Shown one piece after another: positions 1 through 11,612 of a DNA stretch of 53,133 bases. The notes below the pieces were generated by a model. It was not told the origin of the DNA. It made no database searches and saw only the letters and a list, made by a program, of their open reading frames with translations. Source of the DNA: Candidatus Dadabacteria bacterium CSP1-2 (GTDB taxonomy: Bacteria; Desulfobacterota_D; UBA1144; Nemesobacterales; CSP1-2). Position numbers and translations under genes: made by a program. Positions within the stretch are counted from its first letter, which is position 1. Each line of letters starts with the position of its first letter. The DNA is taken from assembly GCA_001443445.1 (NCBI GenBank), contig LDXN01000013.1:1-53133 (forward strand), in the 5' to 3' direction.

Positions 1-29
1 ATGCGAATTTTGAGGACTCTCAAACCCCG

Positions 30-3048
<3,019 letters not shown>

Positions 3049-3151
3049 CTGCGAGGCATGAGAATCCTCACTCGTAAATTATAAAGCACGCTTCGATTTA
3101 CCCCATGAGATAATTTTTTCTATCTCACAGGGTTTACTCAGCACAATATAT

Positions 3152-3166
3152 AATTGTCAAAGAACA
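3152..3166 (-). promoter_or_regulatory. boxA-like antitermination element in the 16S-23S spacer
   Basis: On the minus strand the spacer upstream of 23S reads TGTTCTTTGACAATT, close to the boxA consensus (TGCTCTTTAACA) bound by NusB/S10. A second boxA-like element precedes the 16S gene, so both halves of the operon carry one, as in other bacteria. Confidence 0.6.
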
Positions 3167-3259
3167 TCTGCGGCTTCGCCGCAATTTAGCAACTTAGATA
3201 TCAGCCATCAGTAAAAAATCTTTTGCTCACTGCTGATTACTGATAACTAGTTTGCTTTG

Positions 3260-3333
3260 TGGAGGTGAGCGGGCTCGAACCGCCGACCTCCTGCTTGCAA
3301 AGCAGGCGCTCTCCCAAGCTGAGCTACACCCCC
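3260..3333 (-). tRNA. tRNA-Ala (TGC)
   Basis: Reverse strand: acceptor 5' arm GGGGGTG pairs with 3' arm CACCTCC (one G-U pair), the D-arm begins TAGCTCAGCTTGGGAGAGC, the anticodon stem/loop is CCTGC-TTTGCAA-GCAGG with anticodon TGC, and the T-arm contains GGTTCGAGCC. The CCA end does not appear to be encoded (ACA follows). It lies in the 16S-23S spacer next to tRNA-Ile, the classical arrangement. Confidence 0.95.
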
Positions 3334-3335
3334 CG

Positions 3336-3404
3336 TTTGGGAATTAGGAATTAGGCATTAGTTACCAAAACCCAATTCCCGATGCCCAATTCCAAATTCC
3401 TAAA
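3336..3404. repeat. Imperfect word repeat, self-complementary, between tRNA-Ala and tRNA-Ile
   Basis: The word GGGAATTAG and variants (GGAATTAGG, GGCATTAG) occur two to three times. Their complements (CCAATTCCCG, GCCCAATTCC, CCAAATTCC) follow in the second half. The stretch can therefore fold on itself as one long imperfect hairpin in the spacer transcript. Confidence 0.6.
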
Positions 3405-3405
3405 A

Positions 3406-3482
3406 TGGTGGGCCTAGGTGGAGTCGAACCACCGACCTCACCCTTATCAGGGGTGCGCTCTAGCCTACTGAGCTATAGGCCC
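3406..3482 (-). tRNA. tRNA-Ile (GAT)
   Basis: Reverse strand: GGGCCTATAGCTCAGTAGG at the 5' end, anticodon stem/loop ACCCC-TGATAAG-GGGT with anticodon GAT, T-arm GGTGGTTCGACTCCACC, and acceptor TAGGCCC with an encoded ACCA end. It is the first tRNA after the 16S in the rRNA operon. Confidence 0.96.
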
Positions 3483-3483
3483 T

Positions 3484-3572
3484 GGTCGTGTATCGTAGCT
3501 CGTGATTCGGGTTTCGGATCTCGACCTAACCACAATACCCAATTCATGAAGCACGAGTCACGAACCCCGGAA
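3484..3572. repeat. Word repeat of CGTGATTCG type between tRNA-Ile and 16S
   Basis: Variants of one short word occur in direct and inverted copies (GCTCGTGATTCGG, GCACGAGTCACGAACC), giving an imperfect hairpin. It is built like the repeat between the two tRNAs but from a different word. Confidence 0.5.
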
Positions 3573-3672
3573 TCAACCTGAGAGCACCAAAACTTATAAG
3601 CAGACAAAAGAGGCCTTCAGGAAGAGTCAATGAGCATTCGAACCTAAATTCGAATACCCGTTATCTCCGTAT

Positions 3673-5249
<1,577 letters not shown>

Positions 5250-5303
5250 ACTCATGAGTTTTTTGGCTCTTCTCTACTAGCCCGCTTTTGTCTGCTATTA
5301 ATT

Positions 5304-5315
5304 TTTCAAAGAGCT
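5304..5315 (-). promoter_or_regulatory. boxA-like element in the rRNA leader
   Basis: The minus strand between the promoters and the 16S 5' end reads AGCTCTTTGAAA, similar to boxA. It lies about 55 bases upstream of mature 16S and matches the second boxA in the spacer. Confidence 0.55.
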
Positions 5316-5354
5316 TATGATCAAGAAAGGTTTTTTTTGACCAAAGAGTTAATT

Positions 5355-5382
5355 AATATAATGGTTCTGACAAAATTGTCAA
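5355..5382 (-). promoter_or_regulatory. rRNA operon promoter, proximal
   Basis: Minus strand: -35 TTGACA (5382-5377), 16-base spacer, -10 TATATT (5360-5355). It points into the 16S gene about 105 bases away, with the boxA-like element between. This is a near-consensus housekeeping-sigma promoter. Confidence 0.75.
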
Positions 5383-5394
5383 GGTCTATCTCTT

Positions 5395-5423
5395 ATTTTA
5401 GGTATTTCATCCGTTAATGTCAA
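5395..5423 (-). promoter_or_regulatory. rRNA operon promoter, distal
   Basis: Minus strand: a perfect -35 TTGACA (5423-5418), a 17-base spacer and -10 TAAAAT (5400-5395). It lies about 40 bases upstream of the proximal promoter, so the operon has tandem promoters as in many rrn operons. Confidence 0.75.
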
Positions 5424-5659
5424 GTCAAAATTTCGGATTTTTCAAAGAACTTCATAAGATTTCATACAATAATACGAATAAAGAATGATAACTCCACATT
5501 TAATATACTACATAGTTAGGCCTAATGCTTTCTACTGTTATATTAATACTTATACTAAGAGTCTTTATCAAGTTCTTTTATCAATAAATTGAATTTACAT
5601 GCGTCTAGTTTTTTCTACACTTTTACGTCTTTGAGTTTGATCTGCAAAAGAGAACTTAA
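5424..5659. other. AT-rich intergenic region, no gene seen
   Basis: The stretch upstream of the rRNA promoters is very AT-rich and contains no ORF with a plausible start and ribosome site. It may include UP-element-like A/T tracts for the rRNA promoters. I see no recognisable RNA gene in it. Confidence 0.4.
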
Positions 5660-5689
5660 TTAAAAAGCTGCATTGCTGCAGCTTTTTAA
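5660..5689. terminator. Perfect 12-bp hairpin with A/T tails, possible bidirectional terminator
   Basis: TTAAAAAGCTGC, a 6-base loop (ATTGCT) and GCAGCTTTTTAA form a perfect hairpin. The T-run in either strand would serve as a terminator tract. No annotated gene ends next to it: the rRNA operon starts to its left and tRNA-Ser starts to its right. Its role is therefore unclear. Confidence 0.5.
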
Positions 5690-5814
5690 TAAGGTAAGGT
5701 AAACTACAAACTCATTCAGATTTATAAACTTGAAACTTTATGAAAACTGAGTAAAACTAGTATCAACAAACATAGCACATATAATTTTTGATAGCTATTA
5801 AAATTACTACCTTC

Positions 5815-5900
<86 letters not shown>

Positions 5901-5971
5901 TTTTCAAGTTTATTTACTCAATTAAAAACCACTATTAAATAATCCTTCATATTTGTACTTAGAATAAAAAT

Positions 5972-6121
5972 ATGAAAGAAAAGAAATTTGTAAGGTTTTA
6001 CGTAGTTAATGGAAAGATCGAATCGGATAGAGTATTTAAAGACACCTTAAGAGTGCTATACGGAGATGAAGACAGAAATGTAGGGCTTGTTCCCCGAACG
6101 GGCTATAAATATTCGGACTGA
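5972..6121 (+). CDS. Small hypothetical ORF whose 3' end lies in a palindromic repeat
   Basis: The ORF encodes 49 residues from an ATG (MKEKKFVRFYVV...). The first 35 or so residues are charged and protein-like. The last 14 codons and the stop are contributed by the palindromic repeat at 6079-6141. This looks like a gene fragment cut short by the repeat, or a small protein with a repeat-derived tail. No family is recognised and no convincing Shine-Dalgarno is present. Expression is doubtful. Confidence 0.3.
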   Translation: MKEKKFVRFYVVNGKIESDRVFKDTLRVLYGDEDRNVGLVPRTGYKYSD

Positions 6122-6141
6122 TACGGGGATCAGTCCCTACA
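6079..6141. repeat. Palindromic mini-repeat, copy 1
   Basis: Termini TGTAGGG and CCCTACA are exact inverted repeats about 63 bases apart. Inside are CCCCGAACGGG and an ACTGATACGGGGATCAGT hairpin. A close relative lies 34 bases downstream. Such non-coding palindromes of about 60 bases are dispersed REP/MITE-like elements. Confidence 0.7.
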
Positions 6142-6174
6142 TTGTTAATTGCACAAAATGTTAATTACGCAGTA

Positions 6175-6228
6175 TGTAGGGCCCATTCCCCGAATGGGGC
6201 TAGGACTGATTGGGAATTAGTCCCTACA
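6175..6228. repeat. Palindromic mini-repeat, copy 2
   Basis: It has the same TGTAGGG...CCCTACA termini and the same inner CCATTCCCCGAATGGGG and GGACTGATTGGGAATTAGTCC parts as copy 1, over 54 bases. The two copies have diverged in sequence but keep base pairing. Confidence 0.7.
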
Positions 6229-6349
6229 GGGGATCAGCCCTTTGGGAGGATAGAATGTAGGTTAGTACTATAAGTAGAAGAGGGTTTGCATAATTATTTT
6301 CTTAAAATCGTATTAATGATTTTGTAAGGCCTCAGAATCAGGAGATTTC

Positions 6350-6463
6350 ATGAGATTGAGCGGTGATAGCATTTTGCTATGTGAATCAGTTAAAAACAGA
6401 ATAGATCCAGATGACGCTGTATAAGAAAATTTAAAAATCCTCAAAATTCCAGAAAGTAAATAA
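6350..6463 (+). pseudogene. Small ORF interrupted by an in-frame stop
   Basis: An ATG preceded by AGGAG at good spacing opens 24 codons (MRLSGDSILLCESVKNRIDP...). A TAA at 6422-6424 stops it. The same frame continues with ENLKILKIPESK to a second TAA at 6461-6463. The continuity of frame and composition suggests a short gene of about 37 residues broken by one nonsense change. No family is recognised. It precedes the CpsB gene by 66 bases. Confidence 0.3.
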
Positions 6464-6529
6464 AGTTGTGGAAAACTGTAAATCACAGTAGACTTAACGT
6501 TTGTGTAAAGTAGATGAAGGTATCATAAT

Positions 6530-7249
6530 ATGATAGATATTCACTGCCACTTGCTTCCAAATGTAGATGACGGACCGACTTCATGGGAAGAGAGCTTGGA
6601 AATGGCAAGGCTAGCTTCACAAGATGGAATTCGAATAGCAGTTACAACCCCACACTGGATTCAGAGAACAAAATGGGAGCCAAGCCCTGATGAAATCAAA
6701 AAGAAGGTAGAGGAATTAAATAATAAGCTAAAAGAGAATGAAATACCCCTTACCATCCTTCCTGGTATGGAGGTTGGGATTTCGGAGAATTTACCCAAGC
6801 TTGTTTCATCGGGTGAGGTTTTGACTTTGGGAGAAAGTCATTATCTCCTGATCGAAATCCCTTTTGTTTCTCTCCCCCTTGGAATTGAGGAGATTATTTT
6901 CAACCTCAAAGTTATGGGAATCTATCCAATTCTAGCTCATCCGGAAAGAAACCAGGAGCTTCAAAAGAACCCGAAAAGAATCTTAGACTTAGTTAAGGCG
7001 GGAGCCTTTGTCCAAGTCACCGCTGGAAGTTTTTGTGGATATTTTGGAGAGCAAGCCAAGCGATGTGTAATACAGTTTGCAAAGTTTGGAGTACTTCATG
7101 CAGTGGCCTCCGATGCTCACTCCGCGAAGGAACGAATGCCTATTCTAACAACTGGTCTAAAGGTTTTGGAAGAATTTATTGGAAGAGAGCAAGTTGAGTT
7201 ATTACTTGCCAATACCTATCGTTTTATTGGAATGGAATCAGTTACTTGA
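6530..7249 (+). CDS. cpsB: Tyrosine-protein phosphatase, CpsB/CapC/YwqE family (PHP fold)
   Basis: This 239-residue protein is the usual length of the metal-dependent phosphatases that dephosphorylate bacterial tyrosine kinases. The metal-binding motifs of the PHP fold are visible: DIHCHLLPNVDDGP at 3-16, PGMEV near residue 79, AHPERN near 137 and SDAHS near 195. In Gram-positive and many Gram-negative capsule loci this enzyme acts on the Wzc/CpsD kinase; here the likely substrate is the BY-kinase at 46547-48841. It is the only major locus gene on the plus strand and converges with the O-antigen-ligase-like gene. It has no strong Shine-Dalgarno (GAAGG is 9 bases upstream). No clear promoter is seen. 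Confidence 0.92.
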   Translation: MIDIHCHLLPNVDDGPTSWEESLEMARLASQDGIRIAVTTPHWIQRTKWEPSPDEIKKKVEELNNKLKENEIPLTILPGMEVGISENLPKLVSSGEVLTLGESHYLLIEIPFVSLPLGIEEIIFNLKVMGIYPILAHPERNQELQKNPKRILDLVKAGAFVQVTAGSFCGYFGEQAKRCVIQFAKFGVLHAVASDAHSAKERMPILTTGLKVLEEFIGREQVELLLANTYRFIGMESVT

Positions 7250-7488
7250 ATGATGATATTAGTTTGAATATCCACCTAAAGGAAAATCACTTCTTAGGTT
7301 CAACACTCTTAACATACTTCATCCTTAGATTAAAGATAAGGTCGTCTATGAGTTTTTCTTCTTCACTATTTAGACTTCCCTTTGTTTTATCTTTAAAGGA
7401 AAATCTAGAAGACGAGGAAATTGTAAAACTATATGCTTCTATAGGTTGTAGGGAAGAAGCAGAAAAAGCCTTGAGTTCTAGGCCCTAG
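7246..7488 (+). CDS. Doubtful small ORF overlapping the cpsB stop
   Basis: An 80-residue frame starts with a TTG that overlaps the cpsB stop (TTGA), which would allow translational coupling. It runs 11 bases into the 3' end of the convergent ligase-like gene. The N-terminal half is hydrophobic and the C-terminal part (EDEEIVKLYASIGCREEAEKAL) looks helical. No family is recognised. It may simply be non-coding 3' sequence. Confidence 0.2.
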   Translation: MNDDISLNIHLKENHFLGSTLLTYFILRLKIRSSMSFSSSLFRLPFVLSLKENLEDEEIVKLYASIGCREEAEKALSSRP

Positions 7489-8881
7489 TCTGTATAGCCT
7501 TTAAGAAACCTATAAGAAAAGCAAAATACAGGGCATTTGACGGAATGTGGAGATTAAAGTCAGCCAGGTTATGAATCAGTGAGGACACGATTCCTGACAG
7601 GGCACCGAGACTCAAGAAAAATCTAAAATTATTTTCCTTTTGGGAAAACCGGCCTAGATTTCTTACTCGAGAAAATAAAAATAGAGTCAGTGCAGTAGTA
7701 ATCGAGAAAAAACCTAGAATACCGGTTTCAATTATGAGTTGCAGGTAATCGTTGTGTGCATAGGTATACACAAGGGGAGCTTCCATGTATTTTTTATAGA
7801 GTGGATAAACATAACTAAAGGTCCCAAAACCGGTTCCAAAAAGGGGAAAGTCTTTTATAATACTTAACATATCTTTCCAGACCAGGGTTCTTACAGGAGC
7901 ATCCACTTCTACCTTTAGGAACCTTTCAAATACAGAATAAAGCCCTATCCAGAGTCCATAGATAAGGGCAACGGCTAAAACAAAAAAAATCATCCAGGCT
8001 TTTTTTACCCCGCTCTTTCTAAAACCGGAGTAAGCAAGATAGAAGAAAACTAGTGATAAGAGAGTGCTAAATATACCCATTCTTGACCCTGAAAGAAAAA
8101 TGACAAGAAGCATCATTGCAAGCAGAAAAAGAATCAGAATCTGTTTTTGAAAATTATCAGATGAAACCAGATCTTTAATAAAGGGTTTACTTTTCTTATC
8201 ATGCCACTCACCCAAATACAGCACATAGCCCAAAGCAAGAGGTATACTCATTTCAAGAAATCCTGCAAAATGATTGTGGTTTACAAACGTTCCAGTTGCA
8301 AATCCTGTAGCTGTACCTATGCTACTGTTAACCAGGTACTGGTATATTCCATAAGCGGCTTCAAAAATGGATACCCCAAACACTGGAATAAGCAGGGTTT
8401 TTATTTGACCCTCGGCGGTAAACATCCTTGATACGACAAAACCAAAAGCAATGTATGAAAGCAAGAGTAGTGTTTCTTCCCATGTTGCATGAGGGTAGAG
8501 GCTTATTGTAAACATACTGCTTTCACTAGCAAATCCGATACTTGCGAGTATCGTTCGGTTTTTTTCCCAGATCTCAAAACTATTTTTTGATAGAGTTGCC
8601 AGGATAAATTCTGGCAAGGGAATAATTTGAAATAAGCAGATAAGTACGAAAGTTAAAAGTGGCAAGTAATTCTTTATACTCAGGTTAGGATTAGTATCAC
8701 TATACATTGACCATAAAAGCCATAGAACAAAAAGTAGGAAAGCTTGAAGTTGAAGAATGAGTCTAGCCCAAGGTTCCACGCTACCAAAAGGAACTGGTGA
8801 AAAAATAAGAATAGAAAAGGTAAGAAGATAAATAGAGCTTTCTAGGATACTTCGGGTCGTAATCATATCAGCTAGTATCAA
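7478..8881 (-). CDS. O-antigen ligase / Wzy-like membrane protein
   Basis: This protein of about 467 residues has ten or more hydrophobic segments and the large loop typical of the O-antigen ligase/polymerase superfamily (PF04932). The characteristic segment FGTGFGTFSYVYP lies near residues 344-356 after a charged loop, followed by YAHNDYLQLIIETGILGF, a hallmark of the family. It would join or polymerise lipid-linked glycans at the periplasmic face of the inner membrane. The first codon is a TTG; an ATG 15 bases downstream (8866) is an equally plausible start, and neither has a clear ribosome site. It is the second such protein of the locus besides the one at 25395-26780, so one may be the polymerase and the other a ligase. 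Which is which cannot be told from sequence. Confidence 0.85.
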   Translation of the reverse strand: MILADMITTRSILESSIYLLTFSILIFSPVPFGSVEPWARLILQLQAFLLFVLWLLWSMYSDTNPNLSIKNYLPLLTFVLICLFQIIPLPEFILATLSKNSFEIWEKNRTILASIGFASESSMFTISLYPHATWEETLLLLSYIAFGFVVSRMFTAEGQIKTLLIPVFGVSIFEAAYGIYQYLVNSSIGTATGFATGTFVNHNHFAGFLEMSIPLALGYVLYLGEWHDKKSKPFIKDLVSSDNFQKQILILFLLAMMLLVIFLSGSRMGIFSTLLSLVFFYLAYSGFRKSGVKKAWMIFFVLAVALIYGLWIGLYSVFERFLKVEVDAPVRTLVWKDMLSIIKDFPLFGTGFGTFSYVYPLYKKYMEAPLVYTYAHNDYLQLIIETGILGFFSITTALTLFLFSRVRNLGRFSQKENNFRFFLSLGALSGIVSSLIHNLADFNLHIPSNALYFAFLIGFLKAIQTRA

Positions 8882-8943
8882 CTCAAGATTGTTGCTTGCT
8901 CAGTATTCTAATCTACTTACTGGCTTCTGCGTAATCTCGGTTA

Positions 8944-10158
8944 TCATTCTATAAAATCCCTAAGTAGTGTTCCTACTTCTTCCTCCTTGAGCTTTCTAAG
9001 AGCACTCTTTTCAATCTGTCTTATACGCTCTTTGGTAAGTTTGTAGCGATTTCCAATCTCGTCAAGCGTGTATGAATCATCATAGCCAATCCCAAATCGC
9101 ATTCTTAAGATTTCTTCTTCTCTATCACTAAGACTCGAGAGTGCTTCTTCGATTTTTTCATTCATCGTGACCCTTGCTAAAAGCAAATCCGTAGAAGGAC
9201 CTCTATCTGATACTAAATCAAGAAGTGTATTCTTTTCATGATCGGGATTAGAACTCGGGATATCTAGGTAGACTACACTAGGAGTTGAGTCTATTGCCTT
9301 TTTTACTTTCTTAACACTAAGTCCAGACTCTTGTGCGATTTCATCAACCTCAGGTTTTCTACCGTTTTTATTCTGGAGCATAGTAGTTGTCTTGTAGACT
9401 TTAGTTGCCTGTTCAAGCACGCGAACTGGTAATCTTATGATTCTTGTCTGATCACAGATAGCACGAGAGATTCGTTGTATTATCCAGTAAGAAGCATAGG
9501 TTGAAAACTTATAGCCCTTTGAGTGATCAAACTTCTCTACGGCCTTAATAAGCCCAATATTTCCCTCTTGAATAAGGTCAGCAAATGGGACCCCACGCCC
9601 TATGTACTTTTTAGCAATAGTGACAACAAACCTCAAGTTAGCTTTTATAAACCTTTCTTTTAGCATCTTTAACTCATTTGAGTAAGCTCTCATAAGAGCA
9701 AAAAGCCTTTGTATCCTTTTAGATGAAGTATATGTGCTGGCAGTTTTGGCTCCTCTGAGAGAGCTTTTCCCTTTGCTTGAGGAACTACGAGAGTGAGGTG
9801 AGGAATATCTTATGTCATTTCCATATTGCCGCATGGCCCTGTCGTGAGCCTCAGGACGAACGGCTTTATCGAGTAAATTTTTTATTTTCTTAATCCTTTC
9901 CTCGTATTTCTTTATTTTTATAGCTACCTCAACCTCTTCGCGTGGAGTAAAAAGGGGTTCTGTTTCTACCTCTCTAAAATAATAATGGAGAAGCTTGTGG
10001 TTTTTCTCTGTAATCCAGCTCTGACTGTTGCCATTTAAGGGTTGCATATTATCCTGGGAGACGACCTCTGTCTCCTTTTGGTTTATTAAACTGACTTCCT
10101 CCTCAAAGGGGTTGATTGAAAAATCGAGAGGTGTTTCTACTAAGTCATATTGTGCCAT
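8944..10158 (-). CDS. RNA polymerase sigma factor, sigma-70 family (RpoD/RpoS-like)
   Basis: The protein has 404 residues from the ATG at 10158. That start has a GAGG ribosome site and lies just downstream of a sigma-54-type promoter. The frame is open for 14 more codons upstream, but they coincide with that promoter. Region 1.2 is near residues 65-85, region 2 starts near 179 ([21 protein letters not shown]) with the region 2.4 helix [15 protein letters not shown], region 3 follows, and the region 4 helix-turn-helix is near 363-396 ([20 protein letters not shown]). Region 1.1 is absent, so it is probably a group 2 (alternative primary-like) sigma. Between regions 1.2 and 2 is a Ser/Arg-rich low-complexity insert whose start ([14 protein letters not shown]) is encoded by a dispersed repeat. 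Its position in the polysaccharide locus suggests it controls surface or stress genes. Confidence 0.93.
   Translation of the reverse strand: MAQYDLVETPLDFSINPFEEEVSLINQKETEVVSQDNMQPLNGNSQSWITEKNHKLLHYYFREVETEPLFTPREEVEVAIKIKKYEERIKKIKNLLDKAVRPEAHDRAMRQYGNDIRYSSPHSRSSSSKGKSSLRGAKTASTYTSSKRIQRLFALMRAYSNELKMLKERFIKANLRFVVTIAKKYIGRGVPFADLIQEGNIGLIKAVEKFDHSKGYKFSTYASYWIIQRISRAICDQTRIIRLPVRVLEQATKVYKTTTMLQNKNGRKPEVDEIAQESGLSVKKVKKAIDSTPSVVYLDIPSSNPDHEKNTLLDLVSDRGPSTDLLLARVTMNEKIEEALSSLSDREEEILRMRFGIGYDDSYTLDEIGNRYKLTKERIRQIEKSALRKLKEEEVGTLLRDFIE
9835..9864. repeat. Dispersed repeat fragment inserted in frame in the sigma factor gene
   Basis: GTGAGCCTCAGGACGAACGG within this stretch closely resembles GTGAGCCTCAGACGAAC in the non-coding repeat at 42953-42968 and the FDSAQD-type repeat at 45836-45888. 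It encodes part of the variable linker of the sigma factor without breaking the frame. Confidence 0.5.
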
Positions 10159-10183
10159 TTTATGTACCTCACTTAGATGATTT

Positions 10184-10199
10184 GGCAACATCAGTGCCA
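10184..10199 (-). promoter_or_regulatory. Sigma-54 (-24/-12) promoter of the sigma-70 family gene
   Basis: Minus strand TGGCACTGATGTTGCC matches the RpoN consensus TGGCAC-N5-TTGC exactly at the conserved positions, with GG and GC separated by 10 bases. The start point predicted 12 bases after the -12 C is about 10173, giving a leader of about 15 bases with the GAGG ribosome site before the ATG at 10158. Confidence 0.75.
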
Positions 10200-10234
10200 T
10201 AAGGTTAGTGTTTATCCAACTTTACAGGTACTGC

Positions 10235-10387
10235 TTATACCAATTCGATTTTTTGATAGTGAATAACGAAGCCTGCCATTGCGAGGAACGAAGTGAGGAA
10301 GCAATCTCAAAAAGACGAGATCGCTTCGCTAGTGCTCGCGATGACACCTCCATTTTGAATGCACTACCGTTCAATAGAATTGGTATT
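10235..10387. mobile_element. MITE-like non-coding element of about 150 bp
   Basis: Outer inverted repeats TTATACCAATTC and GAATTGGTATTA enclose an inner long inverted repeat (CATTGCGAGGAACGAAGTGA... against ...GCTAGTGCTCGCGATGAC). The inner part is the widespread repeat whose spurious translation reads CHCEERSEEAI. It has no transposase of its own. It sits just upstream of the sigma-54 promoter of the sigma factor gene, so it could affect upstream activator access. Confidence 0.75.
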
Positions 10388-10617
10388 ACAAAATAATTCA
10401 GATAAAAATGCTTTTGGTTAATTCTATAAACATTTTGTGAGGAGAGGAGAAAAAATAGGTGACAAAATTTGTCAGGGCAGGTTTTTTTTGAAATCTAAAC
10501 TCCGCTATTTTAAAGCGTGGTGGCAAAGCCTACTTTGCTCTTGCACCTGTTATTGGGGGGAAAAAGCCTAGCAGGTGTAATCTTCAGTGACTCATACTAA
10601 ATCCATTTGTTCCTGGT
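10388..10617. other. Intergenic region, no gene seen
   Basis: It contains a CACCTG...CAGGTG hairpin (about 10542-10577) around GGGGGGAAAAAGCC, but no U-tract and no downstream gene on the plus strand. I see no ORF of interest. Confidence 0.35.
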
Positions 10618-11559
10618 TTAGAGTATATTTTCTCTATACCAATCAATCGTCTTTCGAAGTCCCATTTCAAAAGGAGTTTTAGCTTCAAAACCAAATTCGA
10701 GTTTTGCCTTTGAGGTATCCAGCATTCTTTTCGGCTGTCCATCAGGGCGTGAAGTATCCCAAATCACCTCCCCTTCATAACCTGTCATATCTCTAATTAA
10801 ATAGACTAAGTCCCTGATTATTATTTCTTTTCCAGAGCCAATATTGACTGGCTCATCTTTATCATACCTTTCGGTTGCAAGAATAATCCCTTCTGCTGCA
10901 TCCTCCACATAGAGAAATTCTCTCGACGCCTTTCCCGTTCCCCAGGCAGTAACCCTTTTTTCTCCCCTCCTTTTGGCATCAGAAAACTTTAAAATTAACG
11001 CCGGGATGACATGAGCGTCCTCCGGGTCAAAATGGTCTCTTGGACCATATAGGTTTACAGGAATAAGATAAATGACATTAAAGCCGTATTGTCTTCTGTA
11101 AGATTGAGCTTGGACTAAAAGCATTTTTTTTGAAAGTCCATAAGGAGCGTTTGTCTCTTCAGGGTATCCATCCCAAAAATCCTCCTCTTTAAAAGGAACA
11201 GGAGTAAACTTCGGATAACCACAAACTGTTCCTACTGCAACGAACTTTTCAACTCTGGCTCGCCTTGCCGCTTCCATTAGTTGTATTCCCATAACAGCAT
11301 TGTCATAAAATAGCTCGGCCGGATACTTCATATTAAAACCTATTCCACCAACCCTTGCAGCAAGATGAATAACAATATCTATGTCATCCACAGCTTTTAC
11401 ACAATTTTCCCATTTTCTAAGATCACAATCCCTGCTTCTTGGGATTCTTAAATCCTCTCTTTTAACCCCCCTCTCAAGAAGCTTTTCTACTACAAAAGAC
11501 CCAAGAAACCCCGCTCCGCCTGTTACTAATATGCGTTTATTTCTTAGCTCATTACTCAT
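10618..11559 (-). CDS. fcl: GDP-L-fucose synthase (GDP-4-keto-6-deoxymannose epimerase/reductase)
   Basis: This 313-residue short-chain dehydrogenase of the extended type makes GDP-L-fucose from the product of Gmd. Visible are the Rossmann motif GGAGFLGS (residues 15-22), the VGTVCGYP segment near 107, the catalytic YGLSK near 139, and the family signature PVNLYGPRDHFDPEDAHVIP. Its length is normal for the family. The gene for the preceding enzyme, gmd, lies upstream but is separated by the four-helix-bundle gene. The first codons (ATG AGT AAT GAG CTA) belong to the GAGCTATGAG-type repeat that flanks that gene. The native start may therefore have been replaced by repeat sequence. Confidence 0.93.
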   Translation of the reverse strand: MSNELRNKRILVTGGAGFLGSFVVEKLLERGVKREDLRIPRSRDCDLRKWENCVKAVDDIDIVIHLAARVGGIGFNMKYPAELFYDNAVMGIQLMEAARRARVEKFVAVGTVCGYPKFTPVPFKEEDFWDGYPEETNAPYGLSKKMLLVQAQSYRRQYGFNVIYLIPVNLYGPRDHFDPEDAHVIPALILKFSDAKRRGEKRVTAWGTGKASREFLYVEDAAEGIILATERYDKDEPVNIGSGKEIIIRDLVYLIRDMTGYEGEVIWDTSRPDGQPKRMLDTSKAKLEFGFEAKTPFEMGLRKTIDWYRENIL

Positions 11560-11612
11560 AGCTCTTTAACCCTTTTTCAAAGTTCATAGCTCTTAACTCA
11601 TAGAATTCTTGA
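11545..11612. repeat. GAGCTATGAG-type word repeat, left flank of the four-helix-bundle gene
   Basis: Plus strand shows AGCTCATTACTCATAGCTC, GTTCATAGCTCTTAACTCATAG: several copies of one 8-10 base word. They overlap the start of fcl and the stop region of the four-helix-bundle gene. The same word family occurs at 11984-12046. Confidence 0.65.

Noticed and set aside
3336-3572. CRISPR array, because of short repeated words in spacers
   Set aside because: The words are 8-10 bases, irregular and in both orientations without constant repeats and unique spacers, and no cas genes are present.
10208-10396. 62-codon ORF with the peptide CHCEERSEEAI
   Set aside because: This is the known spurious translation of a dispersed inverted repeat; the stretch is a MITE-like element.
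10440-10580. Resemblance of CAGGGCA...GGTGGCAAAGCC to a cyclic-di-GMP-I riboswitch
   Set aside because: Key P1/P2 pairings and the tetraloop/receptor do not line up, and no plus-strand gene follows.
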